From a virus: a stretch of 56,597 nucleotides of DNA. Both the position numbers and the translations under genes were made by a program. This document shows, piece by piece, positions 7,167-16,269 of the stretch (position 1 is the first letter of the stretch; every line of letters begins with the position of its first letter). Location: IMG/VR virus record IMGVR_UViG_3300020470_005093, positions 1 to 56,597 of that record. One strand, written 5' to 3'. The notes under the pieces were generated by a model that saw only the letters and a program-made list of their open reading frames with translations, did not search any database and had not been told where the DNA came from.

Positions 7167-9901
7167 TAACCTTCATACCCCCATACTTGGAATGATATCT
7201 TACCAGCACCCGATGATCCATAGTTCTTAACGAAGATCTTATCACCATCACTTAGAACGACTCCCGTTCTTTCATATTGATTTATTGGTACGCATTGATC
7301 GATCATTCCTGCACAATCCATATTAGCAGTGAAACAATCACAACATCTATCGATACATGCAGGTGATGCCCTTAAGCAACAATATATGCATGGGTCTTGA
7401 CATGCGACCACAGTTCCTGGTAGTGATGACCAATTAACTAAGTCTTTTGTAGTAAATGCATCCCATCCACAAGTACAGCAGTTATAAAGACCTATACTCC
7501 ATGCACAATGCTCATATCTGAATAGACAAGATACACACATACGTGGTCTTGTATAGTAACTACATGTCCATTCTACTGGGAAGTTAGCTAACTTACAGAA
7601 GAACATAGAATTAATTCCAACTCCATCAGCATTCGGTACAGTATAACCAAACATAGTATCTTTACTAGGATGGTTATTAAGTCCAGAAGGATCTAATGGA
7701 ATCCATTGAGATGATTCAGCACCACCATAACTACCGTTACAACAAGACATATAACAATTTGCCATAGTTGCAGTATCACTACCACATGCACCACCAAGAC
7801 ATATACATCTTCGTTGCATACATGCATTAATACATTTCATATTAATTGAGAATATACCACATCCTGGATGAACTCCTCCACAGAAACTAGCAGTAGCAGG
7901 TCCAGTTCTTATCATCATATAATGACAATCACAACCTGGATGATAAGTAAAGTACTTAATAGGTAACTCAGTACCTGCGTATCGAGCACAATTAACACCA
8001 CCATCTCCACAAGAATATGTTTGTATATCAGGTCCGTATGCTAACCAAGTAGTATTTGGACAATCATAAACCCCACCAACATGCAATGTAAAGGTATTAT
8101 TGCACCAGTTACAATCTTGACAGCAACATTTGCAGAAACAATAACATGAATAGTGTGCTCCACCAATTCCATAAACAGCATTACAACAACTTATATGCCT
8201 CAACCACAGTTGTGCTCCACATGTCATCGCAGCCACAACACCATAAGGACTTATTGGACCACATGAAGAGTTTCTCATAAAGAAATTATTTCCTGTTCCA
8301 CAAGTAGGACAGAAATAAGAACAATGGCATGGTCTACACCAAATCATCTGTTCATTACTACCACATCCATTAACACACCACTGGTATTCAGTACCAGCGC
8401 ACAAACCTATTGTAGCAGTGGTGTAACAGAATTTACCACATTGGCTATTCCGATGACATGATTGACCACAATGTGCTTGACAACAATCAATACGTGTTAT
8501 AGGGTTACTCCATCTTGCTGTACAACAATCACACCTTTTAAATGGTGCAAAATGGAAGTATCCAGCTGGTGGTGTGCCTTTCGCTCCAATATAACCTTCA
8601 TAGTTAGTCAAGCCTAAGTAAGTTCCTGGAGTACATGAAGGACAACATGCACAATAACACATTGTCCATCCCTGTTGAACATGAGCAGTAGTTGCTACAC
8701 TAGAAACATCTTGATCACAATAACCATTATAATTAGCAAGACACATTAAGTTATACCAGTTATGCATAAAGAAACTTCCCCTCATTCCTGGATTCTCACC
8801 AGCACATTCGCTGAACCCAGCTTGAGTTCCTAATCTCATGTAGCATCTCTTACCACCTGGCATATAACAATTACAATAATTACACTTACAACAAACACAA
8901 TTATAAGGAACTGGGTTTGGAGTAGTAGGATTGCAACAAGATGATGTCCAACAACAAGGATTACTACCTGCACCCCAAGGTTTACAGAAGTAGTTACTTG
9001 GACAACCAGTTGGGTCTAGTTGCAATCTCTTTGCATCCCAACAAGATCCAATATGACAATGATTTACAACATATAGTTCTGGACCTTGCATCACATTATT
9101 ACAATAACTTTGACAACATCCACACATAAATCCTGGAAGTACTCCAACAAAAGCGGTTGCTGACATTATGCCACTAAAACACAACGCACAATTCTGTTTT
9201 GCTTGACATGCTGCACAATTACAGAACCAATTCCATCCTGGAAATACGTTAGTATTACCAACACCTAAATGAAGAGCAGTAATTTCAGTACCACCATAAT
9301 TACCTTTTACAAAGCAGCAATTCATGGGATTACCCCAACAACAACTACCTAAACATGTACAAACATTACAATATGGCCATTGCCATTTTTGACAACAATT
9401 AGCAGCAGTATTAGTACAATTTAAATCATTACGGCTATAAATTGTTCCAGCAGCACTTACAAATTCTGATGGATGTGGAATAGCTGTTCCTGATCCAAAA
9501 TAACTACATGTATTTGATAACTGACAACAACCAGTACATTGAGCATTATTAACACAACAGTGCAATCTCCACCAACCACATACACCTGCATCAGAAACTT
9601 CTGGTGTTGCACCATCAGTGCTCATATCCTCATTATACATCCATCCACTAAAGTTGCCCAAATTTCCAGCAACAGTAGTACCAACTCCAACACCAGTTGA
9701 AGTAAATAAAGTAGTTATTCCAGCCATTGCAGTTGTTGCCACACCAACAACAACAGATATTACTTGATTACTTGAAGTACTTAGAGAGTTTGCGAATAAA
9801 GTAACCGCATTTGACTTTCCAGAATCATTACTGTAAGCAATAAAATTACCAAAATCCGATTCTGTGTCTATTACCGTTCTGGTAAATCTTCCACTTGCCA
9901 T
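7166..9901 (-). CDS. large cysteine-rich putative tail-fibre/adhesin protein, 911 aa
   Basis: The N-terminal ~105 residues (MASGRFTRTVIDTESDFGNF onward) are Cys-free and look like the fibre-attachment part of cyanophage tail proteins. From about residue 107 to 870 there are about 111 cysteines (12% of the whole), again in CC and CxC groups, mixed with W, Y, G and N. The last ~35 residues are Cys-free and end in FVKNYGSSGAGKISFQVWGY, which looks like an ordinary fibre C-terminus. So a normal fibre frame seems to carry a huge cysteine-rich insert. One segment reads TTKDLVNWSSLPGTVV, resembling a beta-propeller or glycosidase-type blade. A strong ribosome binding site (GGAGGAG) precedes the ATG. 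Confidence 0.65.
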   Translation of the reverse strand: MASGRFTRTVIDTESDFGNFIAYSNDSGKSNAVTLFANSLSTSSNQVISVVVGVATTAMAGITTLFTSTGVGVGTTVAGNLGNFSGWMYNEDMSTDGATPEVSDAGVCGWWRLHCCVNNAQCTGCCQLSNTCSYFGSGTAIPHPSEFVSAAGTIYSRNDLNCTNTAANCCQKWQWPYCNVCTCLGSCCWGNPMNCCFVKGNYGGTEITALHLGVGNTNVFPGWNWFCNCAACQAKQNCALCFSGIMSATAFVGVLPGFMCGCCQSYCNNVMQGPELYVVNHCHIGSCWDAKRLQLDPTGCPSNYFCKPWGAGSNPCCWTSSCCNPTTPNPVPYNCVCCKCNYCNCYMPGGKRCYMRLGTQAGFSECAGENPGMRGSFFMHNWYNLMCLANYNGYCDQDVSSVATTAHVQQGWTMCYCACCPSCTPGTYLGLTNYEGYIGAKGTPPAGYFHFAPFKRCDCCTARWSNPITRIDCCQAHCGQSCHRNSQCGKFCYTTATIGLCAGTEYQWCVNGCGSNEQMIWCRPCHCSYFCPTCGTGNNFFMRNSSCGPISPYGVVAAMTCGAQLWLRHISCCNAVYGIGGAHYSCYCFCKCCCQDCNWCNNTFTLHVGGVYDCPNTTWLAYGPDIQTYSCGDGGVNCARYAGTELPIKYFTYHPGCDCHYMMIRTGPATASFCGGVHPGCGIFSINMKCINACMQRRCICLGGACGSDTATMANCYMSCCNGSYGGAESSQWIPLDPSGLNNHPSKDTMFGYTVPNADGVGINSMFFCKLANFPVEWTCSYYTRPRMCVSCLFRYEHCAWSIGLYNCCTCGWDAFTTKDLVNWSSLPGTVVACQDPCIYCCLRASPACIDRCCDCFTANMDCAGMIDQCVPINQYERTGVVLSDGDKIFVKNYGSSGAGKISFQVWGYEG

Positions 9902-9957
9902 CTTATTTTACTCCTCCAAGATTTAAAATGTGTGAGCTCATCATTATTAATTCTCTT

Positions 9958-9968
9958 ATTATTTATTT
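9958..9968 (-). promoter_or_regulatory. putative late promoter (overlapping ATAAATA copies)
   Basis: The minus strand has TAATAAATAAATAATA about 57 bases before the 911-aa cysteine-rich gene. It contains two overlapping ATAAATA matches to the T4 late box core. The distance is longer than at other late sites here, so this is weaker. Confidence 0.3.
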
Positions 9969-9988
9969 ATTAGTTTTTTTAAGACCAA

Positions 9989-10867
9989 TTATTTGGTTCT
10001 TGTTGTTCTACTCCCCCAACCAGAAGCAAAATAAGATGCAGAAGCATTACCACCTCCACCTCCACCACCACCAGCAATACTAACATCTACAGTAGTACCA
10101 TCTACAGCAAATGTATTACCAGCACCAACAAAGTTAAGGGTTTTAACTGGTGCTGTTGTTATAGCAGTTCCACCAGACTGAATACCAATATTAAATCCAC
10201 CAGTAGATGTAGTAACACCAGTAACAACAATTCCATCAGAATTAGTTACTACTCGATCTGATCCACCTACTTGAATTTTTAAACTACCAGTACCTGCATC
10301 ATTGATGAAAGAATTTCCAGAATCATGCCAGATCTGAAGATCTGCACCATCTCCCAGTTTTATTCGATCATTGTCACCCATGTTTAGATGACTAGTTACA
10401 GTAGCAACACCACTAATTGTTACGTTACCTGACAAATCAAATCGTGGAGCACCCGTCCCCATCTTCGCATAAGTAACACTTCCATCAGGTATAGTATTAA
10501 GTGTTAGATCTGTACCTAATATAATACCGAAAAATGATAATCCACTAATTGGGGCAGTAGTAAATGTAAGTTTAGTTCCTGCAACACTAAAATCCTGATT
10601 AGGATTCTGCATTACACCACCCAAACTAATCAACATCTGTTGACTGGTTACAGGAGAAACTCCAGCACCACCAACTGACATCGTAAATTCAGTTTCAGAT
10701 CCATCAAACCCAGAGGAAATATCATCTAATTCTCTAATATTAGCAACACGAGTTGTTGAAATACCAATACTTGTCCAGACAGTACCATTCCACTTATATG
10801 TAAAACCCGAACCACTATCCGAGTATTGTTGATTTACTGACGGGTTATCAGGAAAGTTAAGTGCCAT
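9989..10867 (-). CDS. virion structural / tail-fibre-like protein with poly-Gly tract, 292 aa
   Basis: The protein starts MALNFPDNPSVNQQYSDSG with a segment (FTYKWNGTVWTS) like a tail-fibre head-binding motif seen in many cyanophage fibres. The middle has repeats of beta-strand type (SGVATVTSHLNMGDNDRIKL, ADLQIWHDSGNSFI). Near the end is a run of eight glycines, followed by ASYFASGWGS. The 764-aa protein at 23577 has the same features (IGIQSGG, LNFVGAGNTF and poly-Gly), so the two are partial paralogues. A CTAAATA late box lies 17 bases upstream. Confidence 0.75.
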   Translation of the reverse strand: MALNFPDNPSVNQQYSDSGSGFTYKWNGTVWTSIGISTTRVANIRELDDISSGFDGSETEFTMSVGGAGVSPVTSQQMLISLGGVMQNPNQDFSVAGTKLTFTTAPISGLSFFGIILGTDLTLNTIPDGSVTYAKMGTGAPRFDLSGNVTISGVATVTSHLNMGDNDRIKLGDGADLQIWHDSGNSFINDAGTGSLKIQVGGSDRVVTNSDGIVVTGVTTSTGGFNIGIQSGGTAITTAPVKTLNFVGAGNTFAVDGTTVDVSIAGGGGGGGGNASASYFASGWGSRTTRTK

Positions 10868-10884
10868 TATCGATACTTTTTAGC

Positions 10885-10891
10885 TATTTAG
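10885..10891 (-). promoter_or_regulatory. putative late promoter (CTAAATA)
   Basis: The minus strand reads CTAAATAG, 17 bases before the start of the 292-aa fibre-like gene. The same heptamer precedes the 598-aa RCC1 gene, the 1999-aa gene, gp26, gp48 and the 81-aa gene, supporting it as this phage's variant of the T4 late box. Confidence 0.55.
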
Positions 10892-10895
10892 TAAG

Positions 10896-12629
10896 TTAAG
10901 CATTTAAATCTTTAGCTATAGGACCAGTCCACATCGTCGTAACATCTCTATCCATTGTCCAATTAGTATCACTACCAATTTGAACTGGTGAGGAATAGCA
11001 GCAAGTTAATGCCCACGATCCACACCCTAGTTGTCCTTGACAATTAGATCCACTTGCCCATAAGGTTCCATCACATTTTCTCCAATATCCCACCCTACAT
11101 TGAGGACTCATAAAATCAGAATATACTCCTGCTGAATGAATTTGTATAGGAGATGAATATTTTTGAGTAACACAAGTATTATTACCCCAAATTGCTTTGT
11201 CTTCAGAACCCCATCCCCAGAAAGATCCATCAGCTTTCTTTGCTATGGATAATTTATCCCAACTAGAATAGACATCTTGCCAATTAGTATCACTACCAAT
11301 TTGGACTGGTGATGAATATTTTATTACATTATTTTGCCCTAATTGTCCTTGAGAATTATCTCCCCATGCCCATAATGTACCATTTGTCCTAACCGCAATT
11401 GTTCCATAATTAGAATGTGCTACTTTACTCCAATTAGTGTCCGTTCCTATCTGGACTGGTACTGACATTGACGTTGTGTTATTAATTCCTAAATTTCCAT
11501 TAGGATTATATCCCCATGACCACATTGTTCCGTCACATTTAATCATCGTAACAAACTCACAATTTGATAATAATGCTTTAGGTGATGTAAATGATGCAGC
11601 AGTTCCTACTTGAGTTGGTGATGATTGTCTAGGATGTCCATGAGCATTAAGTCCTAATTCTCCATAATTTTGACCACCCCATGCCCATAAAGTGCCATCA
11701 GTTCTAACCGCGTGCATTCTTTCAGCGCAAAGCATTGGATAAACTTTATACCAATTATTTCCAGGCACTTGTACAGGTGATGACCAACAAACCCATGATA
11801 TTGGAGCAATACAAGGGTTTGCAAGTAATCCACATTCATTTTTACCCCATGTCCATAATGTTCCATCTAATTTTGTACCTGCTTTTCTTCCAATAGATCT
11901 CCAATTAGTATCACTACTCATCTGAACTGGAGATGAATACGCAGAAGGTTGACACCCTCCAATAGAAGTTCCTGTTTTCGCATTTAATGGTTTATTTTGA
12001 TTTGCTCTCCAATCATAAGTTTTAGGAGCAAGAAATGTAGAATACATATTCTTATGCCCCCACACAGAAGCAGTATATGATGCATTTCTACAAAATTGCT
12101 CATATCCTATCCATGTAGATCCACCATCTCTTGTTATTAAATTAAATATTTGAGCATCAGTAGTACTAATACTCGCACCCACTAATGTTGGAGCAGTTCC
12201 ACCTTTCCAATATACATTTGCTGGCCATGTAATTGTTCTATTATTATCATCTGCATTCTTCTTTCTAATAATACGAAGTTCTTGATTATTACCATCTGTA
12301 TTCGCAAATGCAACAGTTGTATTAACATTTTGAGTAAAAGTTATAACATTTCCACTACTTAAATTAATAGTTGTTGTTCCAGAAACAGCAGTTACATTTT
12401 GTGCAGTAAAAGGAGCTTTTGCAACTCCTGACATATTACTACCATCACCTACCATATTAGTAGCACAAATAGTACCAACATTTAAACAAGAGTTATTTGT
12501 TAATCCCGTAGCAGTTCCCGTAAAATCACCATGAAATCCAGCAGTAGATGTGACTACTCCCGTTATATTCATAGAAGGGAATGTTGTTACACCAATAGGA
12601 TGTATTAATTGTACTTTAGTTTGACTCAT
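10896..12629 (-). CDS. RCC1-repeat tail-fibre protein 1, 577 aa
   Basis: The N-terminal ~70 residues (SQTKVQLIHPIGVTTF, GVVTSTAGFHGDFTGTATGL) are a fibre-attachment segment shared by all three neighbours, followed by a jelly-roll-like region (VITFTQNVNTTVAF) to about 200. Then come RCC1-type repeats of about 50 residues with LWxWGxNxxGQLGxN and SSPVQIGSDTNW. Seven SSPVQ-type ends can be counted, which matches a seven-bladed beta-propeller. RCC1 repeats here probably present a host-binding surface. Several cysteines sit in the loops between blades. It is 5 bases from the next RCC1 gene. Confidence 0.8.
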   Translation of the reverse strand: MSQTKVQLIHPIGVTTFPSMNITGVVTSTAGFHGDFTGTATGLTNNSCLNVGTICATNMVGDGSNMSGVAKAPFTAQNVTAVSGTTTINLSSGNVITFTQNVNTTVAFANTDGNNQELRIIRKKNADDNNRTITWPANVYWKGGTAPTLVGASISTTDAQIFNLITRDGGSTWIGYEQFCRNASYTASVWGHKNMYSTFLAPKTYDWRANQNKPLNAKTGTSIGGCQPSAYSSPVQMSSDTNWRSIGRKAGTKLDGTLWTWGKNECGLLANPCIAPISWVCWSSPVQVPGNNWYKVYPMLCAERMHAVRTDGTLWAWGGQNYGELGLNAHGHPRQSSPTQVGTAASFTSPKALLSNCEFVTMIKCDGTMWSWGYNPNGNLGINNTTSMSVPVQIGTDTNWSKVAHSNYGTIAVRTNGTLWAWGDNSQGQLGQNNVIKYSSPVQIGSDTNWQDVYSSWDKLSIAKKADGSFWGWGSEDKAIWGNNTCVTQKYSSPIQIHSAGVYSDFMSPQCRVGYWRKCDGTLWASGSNCQGQLGCGSWALTCCYSSPVQIGSDTNWTMDRDVTTMWTGPIAKDLNA

Positions 12630-12634
12630 TGTTT

Positions 12635-14431
12635 TTAACTAGATTTAAATGCCATAGAATTATTACAAAAAGTACCTAAACCACCACGAGGATTCCAATC
12701 AGTATCGGTTCCTACCTGAACTGGTGATGACCTTGCTGTTATACTATTTCCATTATCATTTACTCCATTGTTTCCTTGTTGATTCCATCCCCATGCCCAT
12801 AATGTACCATCAGTCTTAATACCAAGAGCAGCACATCCAGTACCAGAACTAGATAACCTAGCCCAATTACCAGGAAGATGGACTGGAGTTGTCCTTGTAG
12901 TAGTATCATTAAGTCCTAGCATTCCTCCTTGATTAGATCCCCATACAAACACACAATCATCACAATTTTTAGCCCAGAATGCTGACTTACCTAGAGCACC
13001 TACTGCAGTCCAATTACAACTAGTACCTATTCGAACTGGTGATGAATATGAAGTGCTTGTTGATGCATCAATCCCAAGTCCTCCGCAAGTATTAGAACCC
13101 CATGCCCATAATGCACCACCATTTGCAGTTGTAGATCTAATTCCAATTGAAGCATTTTCAGATCTAGTTACATCAGTCCAATATCCTCCACCACAAATTT
13201 GAACTGGTGTTGTAGCACAAGCTTCATTATCTTGACTTTTATTATTTCCCAAAACTCCTTCTAGAGAACTTCCCCACGACCATAATGTTCCATCAGTCTG
13301 GATTGCATGATATCCAATACCAGTTCCAGTATTAAGTGTTTTCCAATTATTAAAATTCCTATAACATACGGGAGTGCAGTTCTTCACCAAACAACTCTGT
13401 AAACAATACATATATTTTTGATCACACTCAAATCTTTGTCCACAATAGATTCGACCCCATGTCCATATTGATCCATCTCTTCCAATAGTAGCTCCTGACT
13501 GATACCCTCCAGATACTTGCAATACATCAGTACAATATCCACTAATAGTCCGTGATATTTGTACGGGAGATGAATATGGAGTAGATCTTGCTACACTAGT
13601 AGCATCTCCTCCAACACAACCAGCTAAAGCACCCTCATCTCCATAACCCTGACCCCAAAGAGATCCATCGCAACATATACCATAAAAATTATATCCAAAA
13701 TGATCAGTAGTTGCCCCTCTACAATTAGATAAATTATCTGCTCTAAAATATTTTTTTTCTCCTCCAATCAATACAGGTGAGGAACGTTTTCCATCAACAG
13801 TATTCCTTCCAAAAACTCCAGCAAAATCAGATCCCCAAATGTATCCAACAGCTGCTTGTGGATCATTTCTTACAGTTTCTTCAGCAACCCATAAATCTTT
13901 TGAATCATCATCTACTTGAGTAAAAGTAAATATTTGTTTAGCATCTTGTGAAGTATTAGATACTATACCAGGAGGTGAAGTTGGAGAATATACATCACCC
14001 CAAATTACATTTGATGGCCAAGTTATTGTTTTACCTTGCGTTGGAATTTTAATCTCCATTTCTATTTGCATGGTCCTAGTCTGACCTGTATTAGCAAATG
14101 AAACTGTAGAATCATGTAATGGTTTAAAAAATACTACATTACCCTTTGATATATCAAGTGTATGTGTTGCTCCTGATGTTACTGTAGTCTGACCTACTAA
14201 AGCAGGTGCTGCTGGCATATTACTTAAATTAGTTCCATCTCCTCGAAAAGAAGTGGCAGTTATAACACCTACACTTACTACAGAAGTACTAGCAGCAGCA
14301 ACTAGTCCCCCAACATTACCCGTTAAATTTCCAGTAAAAGAAGTAGCAGAAACCACTCCAGAATTAACCTTTATACTAGTAGCAGTAAAAGTTTCATTAG
14401 GGTCTATTAATTGTGCCTTCTTTTGACTCAT
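12635..14431 (-). CDS. RCC1-repeat tail-fibre protein 2, 598 aa
   Basis: This paralogue has the same plan as its neighbours: an attachment segment (MSQKKAQLIDPNETFTATS, SFTGNLTGNVGGL), a jelly-roll-like middle (THTLDISKGNVVFF, ITWPSNVIW) and RCC1-type blades ending in SSPVLIG, SSPVQIS, TTPVQIC, SSPVRIG, TTPVHLP and SSPVQVGTDTDW, plus one degenerate blade around CTPVCYRN. That gives seven. The degenerate blade lies in a cysteine-rich stretch (CGQRFECDQKYMYCLQSC). By eye there are about 25 cysteines in the protein. It has a CTAAATA box 18 bases upstream. Confidence 0.8.
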   Translation of the reverse strand: MSQKKAQLIDPNETFTATSIKVNSGVVSATSFTGNLTGNVGGLVAAASTSVVSVGVITATSFRGDGTNLSNMPAAPALVGQTTVTSGATHTLDISKGNVVFFKPLHDSTVSFANTGQTRTMQIEMEIKIPTQGKTITWPSNVIWGDVYSPTSPPGIVSNTSQDAKQIFTFTQVDDDSKDLWVAEETVRNDPQAAVGYIWGSDFAGVFGRNTVDGKRSSPVLIGGEKKYFRADNLSNCRGATTDHFGYNFYGICCDGSLWGQGYGDEGALAGCVGGDATSVARSTPYSSPVQISRTISGYCTDVLQVSGGYQSGATIGRDGSIWTWGRIYCGQRFECDQKYMYCLQSCLVKNCTPVCYRNFNNWKTLNTGTGIGYHAIQTDGTLWSWGSSLEGVLGNNKSQDNEACATTPVQICGGGYWTDVTRSENASIGIRSTTANGGALWAWGSNTCGGLGIDASTSTSYSSPVRIGTSCNWTAVGALGKSAFWAKNCDDCVFVWGSNQGGMLGLNDTTTRTTPVHLPGNWARLSSSGTGCAALGIKTDGTLWAWGWNQQGNNGVNDNGNSITARSSPVQVGTDTDWNPRGGLGTFCNNSMAFKSS

Positions 14432-14449
14432 TAGAATATTATTTTTAAA

Positions 14450-14456
14450 TATTTAG
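14450..14456 (-). promoter_or_regulatory. putative late promoter (CTAAATA)
   Basis: The minus strand reads GCTAAATATTT in the 21-base gap before the second RCC1 gene, 18 bases from its ATG. It overlaps the last codons of the third RCC1 gene. Sequence and spacing match the other CTAAATA sites. Confidence 0.5.
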
Positions 14457-16231
14457 CAAGTTACTGAAATAGCCGCATGATGGCAAAAACTACCAGATAC
14501 TCCACCAAATTTTCTATCATTCATAATCTGAACTGGTGAAGATACTCTTTTATTAGCACAACAGCAATTTATACCACGTTTACCATCTTGATTAGATCCC
14601 CATGTCCATAGTCTTCCGCAACAATCTACTGCAGCTGCAGAATCTCCAGCAAGATGAAGACATTGTATATAATCACCACCCATTGTACGAACTGGTGAAG
14701 AAACACCTCCACTAGTACAACTTTGATTTTCTGATACGTTACAACCTATTACTCCAGATGAATGACTACCCCACATCCATAATTCATTAGATCCTTTTAA
14801 TCCTGCACCATTATATTCTCCACCCCAAACACACTTCCAATCAGTATCGGTTCCTACTTGTCTAGGAGAACAAGGAAATCCAGCTTGTCCATTTGCCCAT
14901 GAAGAATTGCCAGTTTGACCATAATGACCACAACCCCATGAATATAATTTTCCATCATGTGTAACTCCTAATGAACCTGATTGCATCATTGCAATAGCTT
15001 TCCAACAAAGAGCTGCACAAACTTTAGCTGGTTGAGATTTATTATTAATACTAGTTCCAAGTTGTCCTGCTGATCTTTGTGCTTGATAATTCCTACCAAA
15101 TCCCCATAATGTTCCACAATTATCTATAGCAAGAGCACCATCTTGACCAAACGAAAGACATTTCCATCTATATCCAATACAATGGCATATTTGAATTGGT
15201 ACTGAATAAGAAGACTCCCTATTATTACCTAGTTGTCCACTTCCACCATTACCCCATGTCCACATTGTTCCATTCTGTTTAATTGCTCCTGCTGTAGCTG
15301 CATGTCCAGCATTTGTATTACCAAGAGATTGCCAATCACTATCAATTCCTATCTGAACTGGTGATGATCTACTAATAGAGTGGTCTTCATTCGTTCCAAG
15401 AACTCCTTGAGTATTCTGCCCCCATGACCATAATGTTCCATCCTTTTTAAGACCTAAAGCATAATAATGTCCCCATTGTATATCTTTAAAATCACTATAT
15501 GGATTACAACCACTCATCCATGAAGCTCCAATAGAAACTGGTGATGAATACTTACTACACTCAGCACAGCTGCCATCTCCACCTCCCCATTGGGCGTTCA
15601 TTCCAAACCATCCTTTCCTATGCTCCCATCCCCATGCCCACACATTAGTAGTACTTGGATCTGAACGAACTGTTTCACTTCCATACCAACTTGCACCAGA
15701 ATTTGTAGTAAGTAAAGTTATTTCTTGAACATTATTACATCTTGGATTAAAAATACTATCAGGTTTTTGTCCGTCTCCTTCCCAAGTAATATTCGAAGGC
15801 CAATTAAGATATATTTCACAGTTACATCGAGCACATATAGGTTTTCTAACAATTCTTACCTCACCACTTCCAGTAGAAGTATTGGAAAATCCTACTGTAG
15901 CAGTTCCATTAAAACCACCATCCTCAATATGAACTACATTACCCTTTGATAAATCAATAGTATATGTTGCTGCAGATGTAAACGAAGTAGTTTGTCCAAT
16001 ATATGATGTTCCCGCCAATCCTGTTATTCCCGCTCCACTTCCTCTATATGTGGTTGCTGTTACAATAGCACCAACTACATTAGGACTGCCCGTTAAATTA
16101 GTAGCTGTACCCGTAGTATTTCCTTCAAAACCAGTAGCAGTTACAACTCCAGTTACATTAATTCCTCCACCAAACTCTATATGTCCTGCAACTGAAGGGT
16201 CTACTAATTGTGCTCTTGGTAACTTAGCCAT
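14453..16231 (-). CDS. RCC1-repeat tail-fibre protein 3, 592 aa
   Basis: The third tandem paralogue starts MAKLPRAQLVDPSVAGHI, then the shared GVVTATGFEGNTTGTATNL segment and a jelly-roll-like region (TYTIDLSKGNVVHIEDGG). RCC1-type blades follow with ends SSPVSIG, SSPVQIGIDSDW, SVPIQIC, SQPAKVC, CSPRQVGTDTDW, SSPVRTM and SSPVQIM, again seven. About 33 cysteines are present, mostly in inter-blade loops (for example GINCCCANKRVSSP and CARCNCEIYLNW). The loops differ strongly between the three paralogues while the WG and SSPVQ cores do not, which suggests diversifying host-contact loops. Confidence 0.8.
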   Translation of the reverse strand: MAKLPRAQLVDPSVAGHIEFGGGINVTGVVTATGFEGNTTGTATNLTGSPNVVGAIVTATTYRGSGAGITGLAGTSYIGQTTSFTSAATYTIDLSKGNVVHIEDGGFNGTATVGFSNTSTGSGEVRIVRKPICARCNCEIYLNWPSNITWEGDGQKPDSIFNPRCNNVQEITLLTTNSGASWYGSETVRSDPSTTNVWAWGWEHRKGWFGMNAQWGGGDGSCAECSKYSSPVSIGASWMSGCNPYSDFKDIQWGHYYALGLKKDGTLWSWGQNTQGVLGTNEDHSISRSSPVQIGIDSDWQSLGNTNAGHAATAGAIKQNGTMWTWGNGGSGQLGNNRESSYSVPIQICHCIGYRWKCLSFGQDGALAIDNCGTLWGFGRNYQAQRSAGQLGTSINNKSQPAKVCAALCWKAIAMMQSGSLGVTHDGKLYSWGCGHYGQTGNSSWANGQAGFPCSPRQVGTDTDWKCVWGGEYNGAGLKGSNELWMWGSHSSGVIGCNVSENQSCTSGGVSSPVRTMGGDYIQCLHLAGDSAAAVDCCGRLWTWGSNQDGKRGINCCCANKRVSSPVQIMNDRKFGGVSGSFCHHAAISVTC

Positions 16232-16242
16232 TTATCAATTTC

Positions 16243-16269
16243 TATTTAAGGCTTGCTTTTCTTATTTAT
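16243..16269 (-). promoter_or_regulatory. possible late promoter region (TTAAATA and ATAAATA)
   Basis: Before the third RCC1 gene the minus strand holds TTAAATA at 16243-16249 (11 bases from the ATG) and ATAAATA at 16263-16269 (31 bases from the ATG, overlapping the end of hldD). The second has a spacing like other late sites in this phage. Either could be the late box. Confidence 0.35.

Noticed and set aside
6234-9901. Diversity-generating retroelement as cause of the cysteine-rich regions
   Set aside because: No reverse transcriptase, no template repeat and no adenine-specific variable pattern is seen; the cysteine-rich part is far too long for a DGR target.
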